From Belliella kenyensis (GTDB taxonomy: Bacteria; Bacteroidota; Bacteroidia; Cytophagales; Cyclobacteriaceae), in the NCBI RefSeq assembly GCF_022549675.1, contig NZ_JAKZGR010000006.1:1-64000 (forward strand): a stretch of DNA of 64,000 bases, in the 5' to 3' direction. The notes beneath the pieces are model-generated. The model did not search any database. It was given only the letters and a program-made list of their open reading frames with translations, and had not been told where the DNA came from. A program made the position numbers and the translations under genes. The first letter of the stretch is position 1. The number at the start of each line of letters is the position of its first letter. Below are positions 47,350-57,077 of the stretch, one piece after another.

Positions 47350-47694
47350 ATGAAAAGTTCAGAGATAAAATTCATAGTCAATCTTGATGATAAAAATCTC
47401 CCTAAATCAATCAAATGGGATGCTTCTGACAAAGAGGGTGAGGGGGCAGAATCTACAAAAAGTATCAGCTTGAATGTGTGGGACAACCTCAATCACTCTA
47501 CATTGAGGATCGATTTATGGACAGAAGATATGTCTGTAGTAGAAATGAAACGTTTTTACATAGATGCGCTTGGTGGTATGGCGCAAACAATCTTGAACGC
47601 AACAGGTGATGAATACATGTCAGAAGAGATGAAGGATTTGTGTGATAGGTTAGTGAAGCATGTCAACGAAGAAAATAAAAGGAATTCACAATAA
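47350..47694 (+). CDS. gldC: Gliding motility protein GldC
   Basis: 114 residues, the whole length resembling GldC: SSEIKFIVNLDDKNLPKSIK, SISLNVWDNLNHSTLRIDLW, and MKRFYIDALGGMAQTILNAT. GldC is a small cytoplasmic accessory of Bacteroidota gliding and type IX secretion, and it supports a gliding lifestyle. It is a single gene with a promoter-like -7 upstream and a terminator downstream. Confidence 0.93.
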   Translation: MKSSEIKFIVNLDDKNLPKSIKWDASDKEGEGAESTKSISLNVWDNLNHSTLRIDLWTEDMSVVEMKRFYIDALGGMAQTILNATGDEYMSEEMKDLCDRLVKHVNEENKRNSQ

Positions 47695-47757
47695 ATATTG
47701 ATACATACTATTTCCTCATAAATCCATTTTGAGTATTTGGAAATGGATAATTTACGT

Positions 47758-47793
47758 AAGTCGATGGTTCAATTTGAGTCATCGACTTTTTTA
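47758..47793 (+). terminator. Intrinsic terminator after gldC
   Basis: AAGTCGATG (47758-47766) and CATCGACTT (47780-47788) form a perfect 9-bp stem followed by a T run. Confidence 0.85.
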
Positions 47794-47978
47794 TTGAGCA
47801 AGTGGGATAAGAAATAGATTTGGAAGCTGACTTGTAAGATTTATCAAAGCTGCATTGAGCGGTAGTATTTTTCTTTAATTGGTTTTGTTGGTTTTTATTG
47901 ATTATCAAAGCGTTTCTTTAAAATGTTAGGAGATGCTGAATTTTATTTTTAATTTTTAGACAATAATTAAATGGAATG

Positions 47979-48004
47979 TTGGGAAAAACATCTATTTTTC
48001 CCAA
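47979..48004. promoter_or_regulatory. Inverted repeat upstream of the TonB-dependent receptor
   Basis: TTGGGAAAAA (47979-47988) and TTTTTCCCAA (47995-48004) form a perfect 10-bp inverted repeat with a 6-base loop, 57 bases before the receptor start. It could be an operator or a leader hairpin. Confidence 0.45.
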
Positions 48005-48061
48005 TGATATACGTCATTCGATTCAAAATGAATAAGTTTTAACAAAACCCAAGATTAACTT

Positions 48062-50938
48062 ATGCAAAATTTTACTAGAAGAATTTGGCAAGTAGTATTG
48101 TGTCTACTTGTTATAGTTTCCTTTAGCACAAGTTCGGTGTATGCACAGACTACCACCATCAGTGGTACGGTGACAGAGGCAGGTACCAAAGAAACCCTCA
48201 TAGGGGTAAATATTGTGGTAAAGGGGAAAGTAATCGGTACAGTGACCGATTTACGAGGGAATTTTAACCTGAAAGTGAACCAAGCACCTCCATTGACATT
48301 AGTTTTTTCGATGGTTGGATTCACTTCTCAAGAGGTTGAAATTACTCAGGATAATGTTTCGAATCTTCAGGTGGCACTCGAGGAACAATTTATGCTAGGG
48401 CAAGAAGTGGTAGTATCTGCCTCTCGTGTAGAAGAAAGCATATTACAATCTCCGGTATCTATCGAAAAAATGGATATTTTGTCCATCAGAGATACACCTG
48501 CTGATAATTATTACAAAGGAATAGCAAACCTCAAAGGAGTAGATGTTACTTCTTCTTCAATCAATTTTCAAATCATCAATGCTAGAGGTTTTAATTCTAC
48601 AGGGAATACGAGATTTGTTCAGCTTACAGACGGTATGGATACTCAAGCACCTGCATTGAATTTCCCTATTGGTAATTTGAATGGACCATCGGAATTGGAT
48701 GTAGAGTCTGTAGAGTTTATTCCTGGAGCTGCTTCGGCGCTATATGGACCAAATGCTTTCAATGGGATCTTGTTAGTTAACAGTAAAAGTCCATTCGAAT
48801 ACCAAGGCTTAAGTGCTTTTTACAAACAAGGTGTAAACCATATCAATGGTCAACCAGGAGAGCCTACTAGTCCACAGCCTATGTATGAGGGATCTATAAG
48901 GTATGCAAAAGCATTCAACAATAAGTTTGCATTCAAAATCAATGCATCCTATATGCAAGCTATGGATTGGCATGGAACAGATCAGACAGACCTTGCAAGA
49001 CTAAATCAAGGGGAGTTAAACTTCAATCCTGGAGCCAATAGGGTACATGTCTTTGGGGATGAAGTGGCAAACAACATTGGACTATTAAGGAATCAAGCAG
49101 CCATCCAAAATGCCTTTGGTGCTGGTGCAAACTCTCTACCAGATCAGATTGTATCCAGAACAGGGTATGATGAAAGATATTTGGTTGATTATAATGCAAG
49201 GAACTTGAAGTTGAATGGAGCGTTGCACTATAGAGTTAATGACCGTTCCGAACTTTCTTATACCATGAATTATGGTGCGGGAACCTCAGTGTATACAGGT
49301 GCACAGAGATATTCTTTGGCGGCTTTTTCCATTATTCAGCATAAGTTGGAGCTGAAAGGAGCCAATTATTTTTTGAGAGCTTATACCACAATCGAAAATT
49401 CTGGGGATTCTTATATTGCTGATTTGACAGGTGTAGCCATCAACGACAGATGGAAATCAAATAATGACTGGTTTGGTCAATATGCTGGTGCTTATTTACA
49501 AAATTTGTTTGGTCAAGGTGTGACTCCTGGTGCACTAGGTACACCTGCACAGCAGGCTGCTGCACATCAGTTTGCAAGAGGTGCAGCTGATCAAGGAAGA
49601 TTGATGCCTGGCACTCCTGAGTTTGAAGCTGCAAAAGCTGGTGTTCGAGGTGATGTGATACCTTTTGGTTCACTGTTCAATGACCAGTCGAGGATGAACA
49701 TGCTAGAAGGGCAGTATGATTTCAAAAATGAAATTGACTTTATGGATTTACAAGTTGGAGGATCATACAGAGTCTATGATTTGAGATCCAATGGTACCAT
49801 CTTCGCAGATGTAGAGGGCAATGACATTACAATTCAAGAAGTAGGTGCCTATGCTCAAGCTTCCAAAAGATTCATCCAAGATAAGTTGAAGCTTACTGGA
49901 TCGTTGAGGTATGATAAAAATGAAAATTTTCAAGGGCAGTTTAATCCAAGAATTTCTGGCGTATTCACAGAAGGTAACAATAACTTTAGATTATCTTATC
50001 AAACAGGATTCAGAAATCCCACTACTCAGGGACAACATATAGATTTGAACGTAGTATCTGCAAGGTTGATTGGTGGTCTACCATTTTATAGAGAGAAATA
50101 TAACATTTATGAAAATTCATTTACCCAAAGATCAGTAAATGAATATATCGCAGCGGTAGGATCGGGCTTGTCACCAGTAGATCCACGAGCTACTGGTCTT
50201 TTGGAAAGAGCTACGCCAGACTTGATTCCAGAGCTTAGGCCAGAGCGTGTTCAATCGATAGAAGTAGGGTACAAAAGTCTATTAGCAAGCAATCGACTTA
50301 TGGTAGATTTTGCATATTACTACAACATCTACAATGATTTCATTACCCAAACTTCTGTTCGAAGAGCCCCAGGACCAGTATTCCCAGGTGCTTTGCCTAA
50401 CACAGATCAAGGAGCCATCAATGCTATCAATGCACCCACTTTGCTCACGCCGATCACTACTCCAGGTCAAGAAAATACATTCCAAACATATACAAACATC
50501 GTAGACCAAGAAGTAAGAGCTCATGGTGCTGCTATAGGTTTGACGTATAACTTTCCTAAGAATTATACACTTGGTGGAAATTACAATTTCAACAGGTTGA
50601 TATCGACCATTGGGGACGATTTCTTAAATGATTTCAACACTCCTGAGCATAAGACCAATATCACATTTGGAAATAGAAAGGTGACGGATAAAATTGGCTT
50701 TGGGCTTACTTACAGGTATCAGACAGCCTTTAGATGGGAGTCGACATTTGCGCAAGGAGATGTACCAGAAATTCATACTTTCGATGCACAGGTAAGTTAC
50801 AGATTGAAGGATCTGAAATCTATCATAAAGCTTGGTGGATCCAATATCTTTAACAATAGGTATTTCCAGAATTTTGGAGGTCCAACTATTGGAGCGATTT
50901 ATTACGTGTCTATTACATTTGACGAGTTGTTGAACTAA
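48062..50938 (+). CDS. TonB-dependent receptor with N-terminal carboxypeptidase-like domain
   Basis: 958 residues. A signal peptide (about 1-28, ending V-Y-A-Q) is followed by a carboxypeptidase-regulatory-like domain (about 30-110: ISGTVTEAGTKETLIGVNIV), a plug domain (about 115-245, ending GAASALYGPNAFNGILLV) and a 22-stranded barrel. The terminal strand is YYVSITFDELLN. The plug lacks the SusC NGVYL-type signature, so it is not clearly SusC. It is 15 bases before an SGNH lipoprotein, the probable partner. The substrate is unknown. Confidence 0.9.
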   Translation: MQNFTRRIWQVVLCLLVIVSFSTSSVYAQTTTISGTVTEAGTKETLIGVNIVVKGKVIGTVTDLRGNFNLKVNQAPPLTLVFSMVGFTSQEVEITQDNVSNLQVALEEQFMLGQEVVVSASRVEESILQSPVSIEKMDILSIRDTPADNYYKGIANLKGVDVTSSSINFQIINARGFNSTGNTRFVQLTDGMDTQAPALNFPIGNLNGPSELDVESVEFIPGAASALYGPNAFNGILLVNSKSPFEYQGLSAFYKQGVNHINGQPGEPTSPQPMYEGSIRYAKAFNNKFAFKINASYMQAMDWHGTDQTDLARLNQGELNFNPGANRVHVFGDEVANNIGLLRNQAAIQNAFGAGANSLPDQIVSRTGYDERYLVDYNARNLKLNGALHYRVNDRSELSYTMNYGAGTSVYTGAQRYSLAAFSIIQHKLELKGANYFLRAYTTIENSGDSYIADLTGVAINDRWKSNNDWFGQYAGAYLQNLFGQGVTPGALGTPAQQAAAHQFARGAADQGRLMPGTPEFEAAKAGVRGDVIPFGSLFNDQSRMNMLEGQYDFKNEIDFMDLQVGGSYRVYDLRSNGTIFADVEGNDITIQEVGAYAQASKRFIQDKLKLTGSLRYDKNENFQGQFNPRISGVFTEGNNNFRLSYQTGFRNPTTQGQHIDLNVVSARLIGGLPFYREKYNIYENSFTQRSVNEYIAAVGSGLSPVDPRATGLLERATPDLIPELRPERVQSIEVGYKSLLASNRLMVDFAYYYNIYNDFITQTSVRRAPGPVFPGALPNTDQGAINAINAPTLLTPITTPGQENTFQTYTNIVDQEVRAHGAAIGLTYNFPKNYTLGGNYNFNRLISTIGDDFLNDFNTPEHKTNITFGNRKVTDKIGFGLTYRYQTAFRWESTFAQGDVPEIHTFDAQVSYRLKDLKSIIKLGGSNIFNNRYFQNFGGPTIGAIYYVSITFDELLN

Positions 50939-50953
50939 TTAAAATCGACCAAA

Positions 50954-52417
50954 ATGAAATATATCAATAAGTTTATATATGTATTGGTACTTGGAGTCTT
51001 GGCTTCATGTACCTATGAGTTTCCAGAACAACAGATTGAAGCTCCCACCTCTGGAAATGCCGACTTTACAAAAATAGTAGCTGTGGGAAATTCTTTGACG
51101 GCAGGGTTTATGGATGGTGCACTTTACAACAGAGGCCAACAGAATTCTTTTGCGGTGATGCTTGCCGAACAAGCGAAAGCTGTAGGAGGAGGAGACTTCA
51201 ATGTCCCAGATATCAATTCTGCCAATGGATTCTTTCAAATGGGACCTCAGGGACCCTTAGGTAGGCTTGTCCTTACCATAAATCCGACGACTGGAGCCAC
51301 AGGTCCAGCTCCAATAGGAGCAGGTGACGTCCCTGCTAATTTCACTGGAAACAAGACGAATTTAAATAACTTTGGAGTTCCAGGTATTACTTTGTTGACA
51401 GCTATTATACCCCAGACAGGTGGGCCTAATGTACCACAGAACCCAGCGTTCAATAGAATGTACGAGAGATTCGCTTCTAATCCGGGAACTTCTACAGTGA
51501 TAGGTGATGCTGCTACTGCTCTTGCAAATGGTGGTACTTTCTTTACATTTTGGCTAGGAAGTAACGATGTGTTAGGTTATGCTACAGGAGGAGCTTCAAA
51601 TCCAGCTATTTTGACTTCTGATGCTGATTTTCAAGAAAGGTTAGGTTTAGCATTAGGAACTATGCTCCAAGCTAACACCGAAGCGAAAGGCGCTGTTGCT
51701 AATATCCCGGGTCTATCTGTACTGCCATATTTTACCTTGGTGCCATGGAATGCGCTACCGATGTCTCAGGCTCAAGCAGATCAAGCCAATCAAGGATATG
51801 CGGCGTATAATGCAGGTCTGGGACAAGCAAGAGCTGCGGGGCTTATTACTGCTGAGGAAGAAGAAAGACGAAGAGTTCAGTTCCAAGCGGGACAAAATGG
51901 CTTTGTGATGGAGGATGAGTTTTTGACCAATTTAGCAGGTTTAGGATTACCATCCATCAGACAGAGCAAATCCACAGATAGAGCTACCTTACCGCTATCT
52001 TCTGCATTGGGTCAGCCTGTGGGAGGGAATCCTGCTTTGTTGAGGGGGATCAGTTTTCCAGTAGAGGATCAATTTGTCTTAACGCCTCAAGAACAAACGC
52101 AAATAAGTGATAAAATACAGTCGTTTAATGGTTTTATAAATGCGGCCGTTCAAGCAAATAGCGAAAGGTTAGTATTAGTCGATATAAATCAGCTTCTGAA
52201 TAGAGTTCTTCAGGGACAGGTCAATTCTGGTGGTGTTTCTTTGACCGCTTCTATAATCCCTCCTAATGGTGGGTTTTCTCTAGATGGTGTTCACCCAAAT
52301 GCCAGAGCGCATGCTTTTGTGGCAAATCATTTTATCGATGCAATAAATACAAAGTGGGGATCAAATTTACCCAAAGTAAATCCTAACAGTTTTATAGGCA
52401 ATGATCTTCCAAGATGA
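50954..52417 (+). CDS. SGNH/GDSL-family surface lipoprotein
   Basis: 487 residues. The signal ends L-A-S-C (Cys near residue 19), so it is a lipoprotein. Block I appears as KIVAVGNSLTAGFMDG with Ser where GDSL has it (G-N-S-L). FTFWLGSNDVLGYA gives the block III Asn (G-x-N-D), and SLDGVHPNARAHAFVANHF gives the block V D-x-x-H. The catalytic set therefore looks intact. Lipase or esterase activity on an imported ligand is likely. It follows the receptor directly in the place where SusD would be. Confidence 0.9.
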   Translation: MKYINKFIYVLVLGVLASCTYEFPEQQIEAPTSGNADFTKIVAVGNSLTAGFMDGALYNRGQQNSFAVMLAEQAKAVGGGDFNVPDINSANGFFQMGPQGPLGRLVLTINPTTGATGPAPIGAGDVPANFTGNKTNLNNFGVPGITLLTAIIPQTGGPNVPQNPAFNRMYERFASNPGTSTVIGDAATALANGGTFFTFWLGSNDVLGYATGGASNPAILTSDADFQERLGLALGTMLQANTEAKGAVANIPGLSVLPYFTLVPWNALPMSQAQADQANQGYAAYNAGLGQARAAGLITAEEEERRRVQFQAGQNGFVMEDEFLTNLAGLGLPSIRQSKSTDRATLPLSSALGQPVGGNPALLRGISFPVEDQFVLTPQEQTQISDKIQSFNGFINAAVQANSERLVLVDINQLLNRVLQGQVNSGGVSLTASIIPPNGGFSLDGVHPNARAHAFVANHFIDAINTKWGSNLPKVNPNSFIGNDLPR

Positions 52418-52440
52418 TTTCAAATGTATTCTAATAAACT

Positions 52441-52478
52441 GCATAAAAAAACCACCCGTCAAGGTGGTTTTTTTATGC
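52441..52478. terminator. Bidirectional intrinsic terminator between SGNH gene and tex
   Basis: GCATAAAAAAACCACC (52441-52456) and GGTGGTTTTTTTATGC (52463-52478) are perfectly complementary over 16 bp with a 6-base loop, with A and T runs on either side of the GC stem serving both strands. Confidence 0.92.
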
Positions 52479-52557
52479 AATTACTTCCTAGAGCTTATAC
52501 TCCTATATACTTTAATATAGCAACCCGCTTAATTAAATTGTGCTATTGAAATATTAA

Positions 52558-54801
52558 TTATCTAAATTTTCCTTTAAGCATGGCCAATTTGGCCGCTAAA
52601 TCTCCTTCTGCAACTTTAGTCTCCTCTTTTCTGTCCTTTTGCTTTATTTTTCCTCTTTCAGCAAAAGGGTCAGACTTCATACTAAGTCCAATTCGTTTTC
52701 TAGGGATGTCTACTTCCATCACAGTGACCTCTACTTTTTGATTTACAGCAACGACTTCATTTGGGTCATTTATAAATTTGTCAGCCATGTGACTTAAATG
52801 AACCAAACCATCCTGATGCACGCCAATATCTACAAAGGCTCCGAATTTTGTGATGTTTGTTACTATGCCAGGGAGTTTCATTCCGATCTTCAAGTCGGAC
52901 ATTTCATTTACTCCATCTTGGAAACTAAAAACTTCGAAAGTTTCTCTTGGGTCTCTTCCCGGTTTTGAAAGTTCCTCCATGATATCATGAAGCGTAGGAA
53001 GTCCTACAGTTTCAGATACATAATTTTTTAAAATAATCTTTGATCGCAGTTCTTCAGAGCTCATAAGATCTACCACTTTGGCTCCGAGATCCTTGGCCAT
53101 TTTTTCTACAAGGTCGTATCTTTCAGGATGTACTGCGGAGCTGTCCAAAGGATGTTTAGCGTTTCTTATTCTCAAAAATCCAGCTGCTTGCTCGTATGCC
53201 TTATCACCCAATCTTGGGACTTTTTTGATTTCTGCTCTTGTCTTGAACGGGCCATTCTCTGTTCTATAGCTCACGATGTTTTGCGCCAAAACAGGCCCCA
53301 ATCCAGATACATAAGTGAGAAGCTGTTTCGATGCTGTGTTGATTTCCACACCTACGCCATTTACACAACTCATTACGGTGTCATCTAGTGAGTTTTTTAA
53401 GGCTGATTGATCCACATCATGTTGATATTGACCTACACCTATGGATTTGGCATCTATTTTTACCAACTCAGCCAAAGGATCCATCAGTCTCCTGCCTATG
53501 GATACTGCTCCTCTTATCGTTAAGTCTAAGTCAGGAAATTCTTCTCGTGCTACATCTGAAGCAGAATATATAGATGCACCACTTTCATTGACCATGGTGA
53601 TGATTACATGCTTAGGTAGACCAAGGCTTTTTATGAATGATTCGGTCTCTCTACTTGCCGTTCCATTTCCTATAGCAATAGCTTCTACCTTGAATTTTTC
53701 TACCATATTTTTGATAGTATTACCTGCTTCATGAATTCTTTTTTGAGGTTCATTAGGATAGATGGCTTCATAACTCAATAGCTGACCCTGCTGTCCCAAG
53801 CAAACGGTCTTGCAACCTGTTCGAAAACCTGGATCTATTGCCAATACAGATTTTTCGCCTAAAGGTGCAGCTAGAAGGAGTTGGCGAAGATTTTCGGCAA
53901 ACACTTTAATGGCATCTTCATCAGCTTTTCTCTTGGTCAGAAGTCTGACCTCTGTTTCCATAGAAGGTTTCAATAGTCTCTTGTAACAATCTCTTATGGC
54001 TAATTTGACTTGGTCTACTGCACTATTAGATTCTTTCTCGAGAATGACATTATCTATCAAGGAAACAGCAACAAGCTCCTCAGGGCAGGAATCAAGCATC
54101 AAAAACAACTCTTTTTCACCCCTTCTCATGGCAAGTACACGATGTGAAGGTGCTGATTTGATGGGCTCTGTCCAATCAAAATAATCCTTGTATTTGATTG
54201 CTTCTTCTTCCTTGCCAGGAATAACTTTTGAAACAAATACTCCTTCTTCTACAAAGAGGTCTCTCATCTTTTTTCGAAGCTCAACATTTTCATTTATCCA
54301 TTCTGCAATAATATCTCGAGCTCCTTGTAGTGCTTCTTCTACGTTAGCTACTTCTTTTTCATTAGAGATATACTTTGCAGCTTCTGAATCCAGATCGATG
54401 GATTTTTGCTCAAATAGGAGAGAGGCCAAAGGTTCTAGACCTTTTTCTTTTGCAATAGTGGCTTTAGTTCTTCTTTTTGGCTTATAAGGAAGGTATAAAT
54501 CTTCCAATACAGACATAGTTTCAGCAGCAATGATCTTCTCTTCAAGTGACTTATCGAGCTTGCCTTGATCCTTTATGGATTTTAAGATAGCCTCTCTTCT
54601 TTTGTCAAGTTCACGAAGTTGAAGGGATCTATCTCTGATGGCAGCTACTTGAACTTCATCTAGACTGCCAGTCACTTCTTTTCTATAGCGAGAGATAAAG
54701 GGCACCGTTGCTCCTTCATCCAATAGCCCCACTGTGTCAGTCACCTGCTTTAGTTTGATGTTCAGCTCTTCGGCTATTTTTAAATAATGGTCTATATTCA
54801 T
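52558..54801 (-). CDS. tex: Tex-family RNA-binding protein
   Basis: 747 residues from the ATG at 54801 (MNIDHYLK); an in-frame start 27 bases further upstream is less likely. N-terminal Tex helices with VPFISRYRKEVTGSLDE, a YqgF-like RNase H domain (about 320-450: VLAIDPGFRTGCKTVCLG), a helix-hairpin-helix region (about 490-560), and a C-terminal S1 domain (about 640-710: GIVTNITKFGAFVDIGVHQDGLVH). Tex binds nucleic acid and affects transcription and stress tolerance. Length and domain order are standard. Confidence 0.96.
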   Translation of the reverse strand: MNIDHYLKIAEELNIKLKQVTDTVGLLDEGATVPFISRYRKEVTGSLDEVQVAAIRDRSLQLRELDKRREAILKSIKDQGKLDKSLEEKIIAAETMSVLEDLYLPYKPKRRTKATIAKEKGLEPLASLLFEQKSIDLDSEAAKYISNEKEVANVEEALQGARDIIAEWINENVELRKKMRDLFVEEGVFVSKVIPGKEEEAIKYKDYFDWTEPIKSAPSHRVLAMRRGEKELFLMLDSCPEELVAVSLIDNVILEKESNSAVDQVKLAIRDCYKRLLKPSMETEVRLLTKRKADEDAIKVFAENLRQLLLAAPLGEKSVLAIDPGFRTGCKTVCLGQQGQLLSYEAIYPNEPQKRIHEAGNTIKNMVEKFKVEAIAIGNGTASRETESFIKSLGLPKHVIITMVNESGASIYSASDVAREEFPDLDLTIRGAVSIGRRLMDPLAELVKIDAKSIGVGQYQHDVDQSALKNSLDDTVMSCVNGVGVEINTASKQLLTYVSGLGPVLAQNIVSYRTENGPFKTRAEIKKVPRLGDKAYEQAAGFLRIRNAKHPLDSSAVHPERYDLVEKMAKDLGAKVVDLMSSEELRSKIILKNYVSETVGLPTLHDIMEELSKPGRDPRETFEVFSFQDGVNEMSDLKIGMKLPGIVTNITKFGAFVDIGVHQDGLVHLSHMADKFINDPNEVVAVNQKVEVTVMEVDIPRKRIGLSMKSDPFAERGKIKQKDRKEETKVAEGDLAAKLAMLKGKFR

Positions 54802-54946
54802 AAGATTTACTAAAATTAAGACCCGCAATTTAGAGTTTATCGCAATGCTTAGAAAAAGTTATACATTGTAATTGTAATCAATGTCACTAAATCACTGAAA
54901 ATGTGTGAGTAATTTTAAATCAAATTTTAAAAGTAAATTAGCGATT

Positions 54947-55522
54947 ATGAATTGGAAAAAAGAATTTAAAAGCTGGGGGCTTATACTCTCTATTTTTGCA
55001 TTTTTATACTTTACAGGATTGATCACACCAATTATGGGTGGAATCCAATCAGTTTTGCTTTCTACTGGTTTGATCAAACCCAAGATAACACTTGAAGATA
55101 GGACTTATCAAGATTTCAACTATGAAGGACTGTTGACAGACTCTTCAGGTAATATCATGAGTTTAGATCAATTGGAAGGAAAGGTTCTTTTCATAAATAT
55201 ATGGGCAACATGGTGTCCTCCTTGTAGGGCTGAAATGCCCCACATTGCATCTTTGTATGAGAAGTTTGAGGACAGTCAGGATATAGTTTTTTTATTGATA
55301 GCGACAGATCAAAATTTTGAAAAAAGCAAATCCTTAGTAAAAGATAAAGGGTGGAGGTTTCCTATTTATCATGCTTCTCATGGCTTAAACTCTTCCTTGC
55401 ATTCCCAATCTATACCTACAACTTTGGTTGTGAATTCCAAAGGTAAAATATCTTTTTACCAAGAAGGCATGAGTAATTTTGATACACAAGAATTCATTGA
55501 TTTTCTCCAAAAACAAATGTGA
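54947..55522 (+). CDS. Membrane-anchored thioredoxin-like protein (TlpA/ResA type)
   Basis: 191 residues from the ATG at 54947; a GTG at 54905 in frame would add 14 residues. The N-terminal helix (about 8-30) anchors the protein, with the thioredoxin fold in the periplasm. The redox pair is C-P-P-C in ATWCPPCRAEMP, with SIPTTLVVNSKGKI giving the cis-Pro. It probably reduces disulfides in envelope or cytochrome-maturation proteins. Single gene, divergent from tex. Confidence 0.9.
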   Translation: MNWKKEFKSWGLILSIFAFLYFTGLITPIMGGIQSVLLSTGLIKPKITLEDRTYQDFNYEGLLTDSSGNIMSLDQLEGKVLFINIWATWCPPCRAEMPHIASLYEKFEDSQDIVFLLIATDQNFEKSKSLVKDKGWRFPIYHASHGLNSSLHSQSIPTTLVVNSKGKISFYQEGMSNFDTQEFIDFLQKQM

Positions 55523-55793
55523 TGTAGGAAATAACTACTTGTTTTTTAATTTGATCAAATTAAGATTGAGAGTTATTTTGATTGATATGGTACGTCGAGG
55601 CCTTAATCGATCAATTTTTTAGTCAAATTGTTAAATTTTTTCTGATGTTATTTTTGTATAATTTCAATATTAAATTAACATTAATTAATAGGTGGAAATG
55701 TTTTATTTAGTATTTAAAACGTATTTAAAGTATAATGAAGTGACTTATTTTGATTTAGTGTGATTTTTTGGATTATCCTTTTTTCGAGAATGA

Positions 55794-55825
55794 GTTGAAA
55801 ATAAGAACAAACATAGCTACATTTG
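55794..55825 (+). promoter_or_regulatory. Promoter of the WecA/Pgl-like operon
   Basis: GTTG (55794-55797), then 20 bases, then TACATTTG (55818-55825), the latter a perfect TAnnTTTG. The predicted start site is just before the ATG at 55842. The rest of the 319-base gap from 55523 is AT-rich without a gene. Confidence 0.65.
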
Positions 55826-55841
55826 GAAAAATGGTCTTTTT

Positions 55842-56999
55842 ATGGCAACTTTTCTAGCACTCAGTACAGCCTTTATTGTCGGGTTTCTTTTGACGCCGAT
55901 ACTTATTCTGATACTGAAAAAAATGAAAATGATAGATGCTCCAGGGGGGAGGAAAATTCACACTGGATTCATTCCTTCTATGGGGGGGGTTGGGTTTGTG
56001 ATTGGTACTTTTGTAGCGACAATCACATGGGCAAGCTTTCAAGAATTAGTAGAAATTAGGTTTTTTCTCACTGCATTTGGTCTCACTTTTTTGTTGGGCC
56101 TGAGAGATGATATGGTCGATTTGAAACCATGGCAAAAGCTTCTAGGTCAGCTTGTCGCTTCTTACATGGTAGTCGTCTTTGGAGACATTAGAATTTCAGG
56201 ATTATATGGATTCATGGGGATTTATGAAATACCACTGATTATAAGCTATGCGATTTCGATTTTTACGATAGTAGCTCTGACAAATTCATTCAATTTGATT
56301 GATGGGCTAGATGGTTTGGCAGGTTCTCTATCATTGGTTGCGTTTACTTTTTTGGGTTGGTGGTTTCTACAAGCAAATATGAATGCATACAGTTTATTTG
56401 CTTTTGTTTTGGTAGGAGGTATTCTGTCATTTTTGATCTATAATTGGCACCCAGCCAAGATATTTATGGGAGATACTGGGTCGCTGAGTTTAGGGTTTGC
56501 CCTTTCAGTGATGGCAGTGATATTTGTAGATAGGAATGGTACAATGGCAGTTTTCGAAGGGTGGAAGTTCAATGCACCTATTGCTTCTGGATTTGCTTTA
56601 TTGATAGTGCCTGTTTACGATACCTGTAGGATTTTTACCAAGAGAATCAGGAGAGGAAAGTCTCCGTTTTCAGCAGATAAAAGCCACATTCATCATTTTA
56701 TGATGAGAATGGGCTTAAGGCACGATCAAGTTGCTTTATCTATGTCGGGGATTATGCTATTTTTTATAGCTGTTATGTTTTTAGGTACTACTTTCAGTGA
56801 TTATATCATGCTACCTCTTGTGATTTTGACAGCTGTAGTTTTGGGTTTGAGGTTAGATGTAATTACCCTGAGGAGGGTTAAGGAAATTCAAAGCAAGACT
56901 CCCCCAATTTTATCTTTAAAGAAATCAAAAAGATCTTCAAAAGGCGCTCCTGAAATCGCCCCAAAAATCATAAAAAAAATTGAGATGAATCAAAATTGA
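55842..56999 (+). CDS. Undecaprenyl-phosphate HexNAc-1-phosphate transferase (WecA/TagO-like)
   Basis: 385 residues, about 10-11 membrane helices of the MraY/WecA family. GLRDDMVDLKPWQKLLGQ gives the D-D pair, NSFNLIDGLDGLAGS the Asp-rich motif, GDTGSLSLGF the third, and DKSHIHHFMMRMG the HxHH of the WecA group. It transfers a HexNAc-phosphate from UDP-sugar to the lipid carrier. A G8 run (55982-55989) lies in the PSMGGVGF codons. A basic C-terminal extension (about 340-385) is added to the family core. Confidence 0.9.
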   Translation: MATFLALSTAFIVGFLLTPILILILKKMKMIDAPGGRKIHTGFIPSMGGVGFVIGTFVATITWASFQELVEIRFFLTAFGLTFLLGLRDDMVDLKPWQKLLGQLVASYMVVVFGDIRISGLYGFMGIYEIPLIISYAISIFTIVALTNSFNLIDGLDGLAGSLSLVAFTFLGWWFLQANMNAYSLFAFVLVGGILSFLIYNWHPAKIFMGDTGSLSLGFALSVMAVIFVDRNGTMAVFEGWKFNAPIASGFALLIVPVYDTCRIFTKRIRRGKSPFSADKSHIHHFMMRMGLRHDQVALSMSGIMLFFIAVMFLGTTFSDYIMLPLVILTAVVLGLRLDVITLRRVKEIQSKTPPILSLKKSKRSSKGAPEIAPKIIKKIEMNQN

Positions 57000-57077
57000 T
57001 GAATGGTGTATTTTTTTCCTCAATCACCTTGATTTGCAGCATCGATTAATTACTTTAGAAGCTTAATTACTCAATTA

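Noticed and set aside
48062-52417. SusC/SusD pair
   Set aside because: The second protein has SGNH motifs, not a SusD tetratricopeptide fold, and the receptor lacks the SusC signature.
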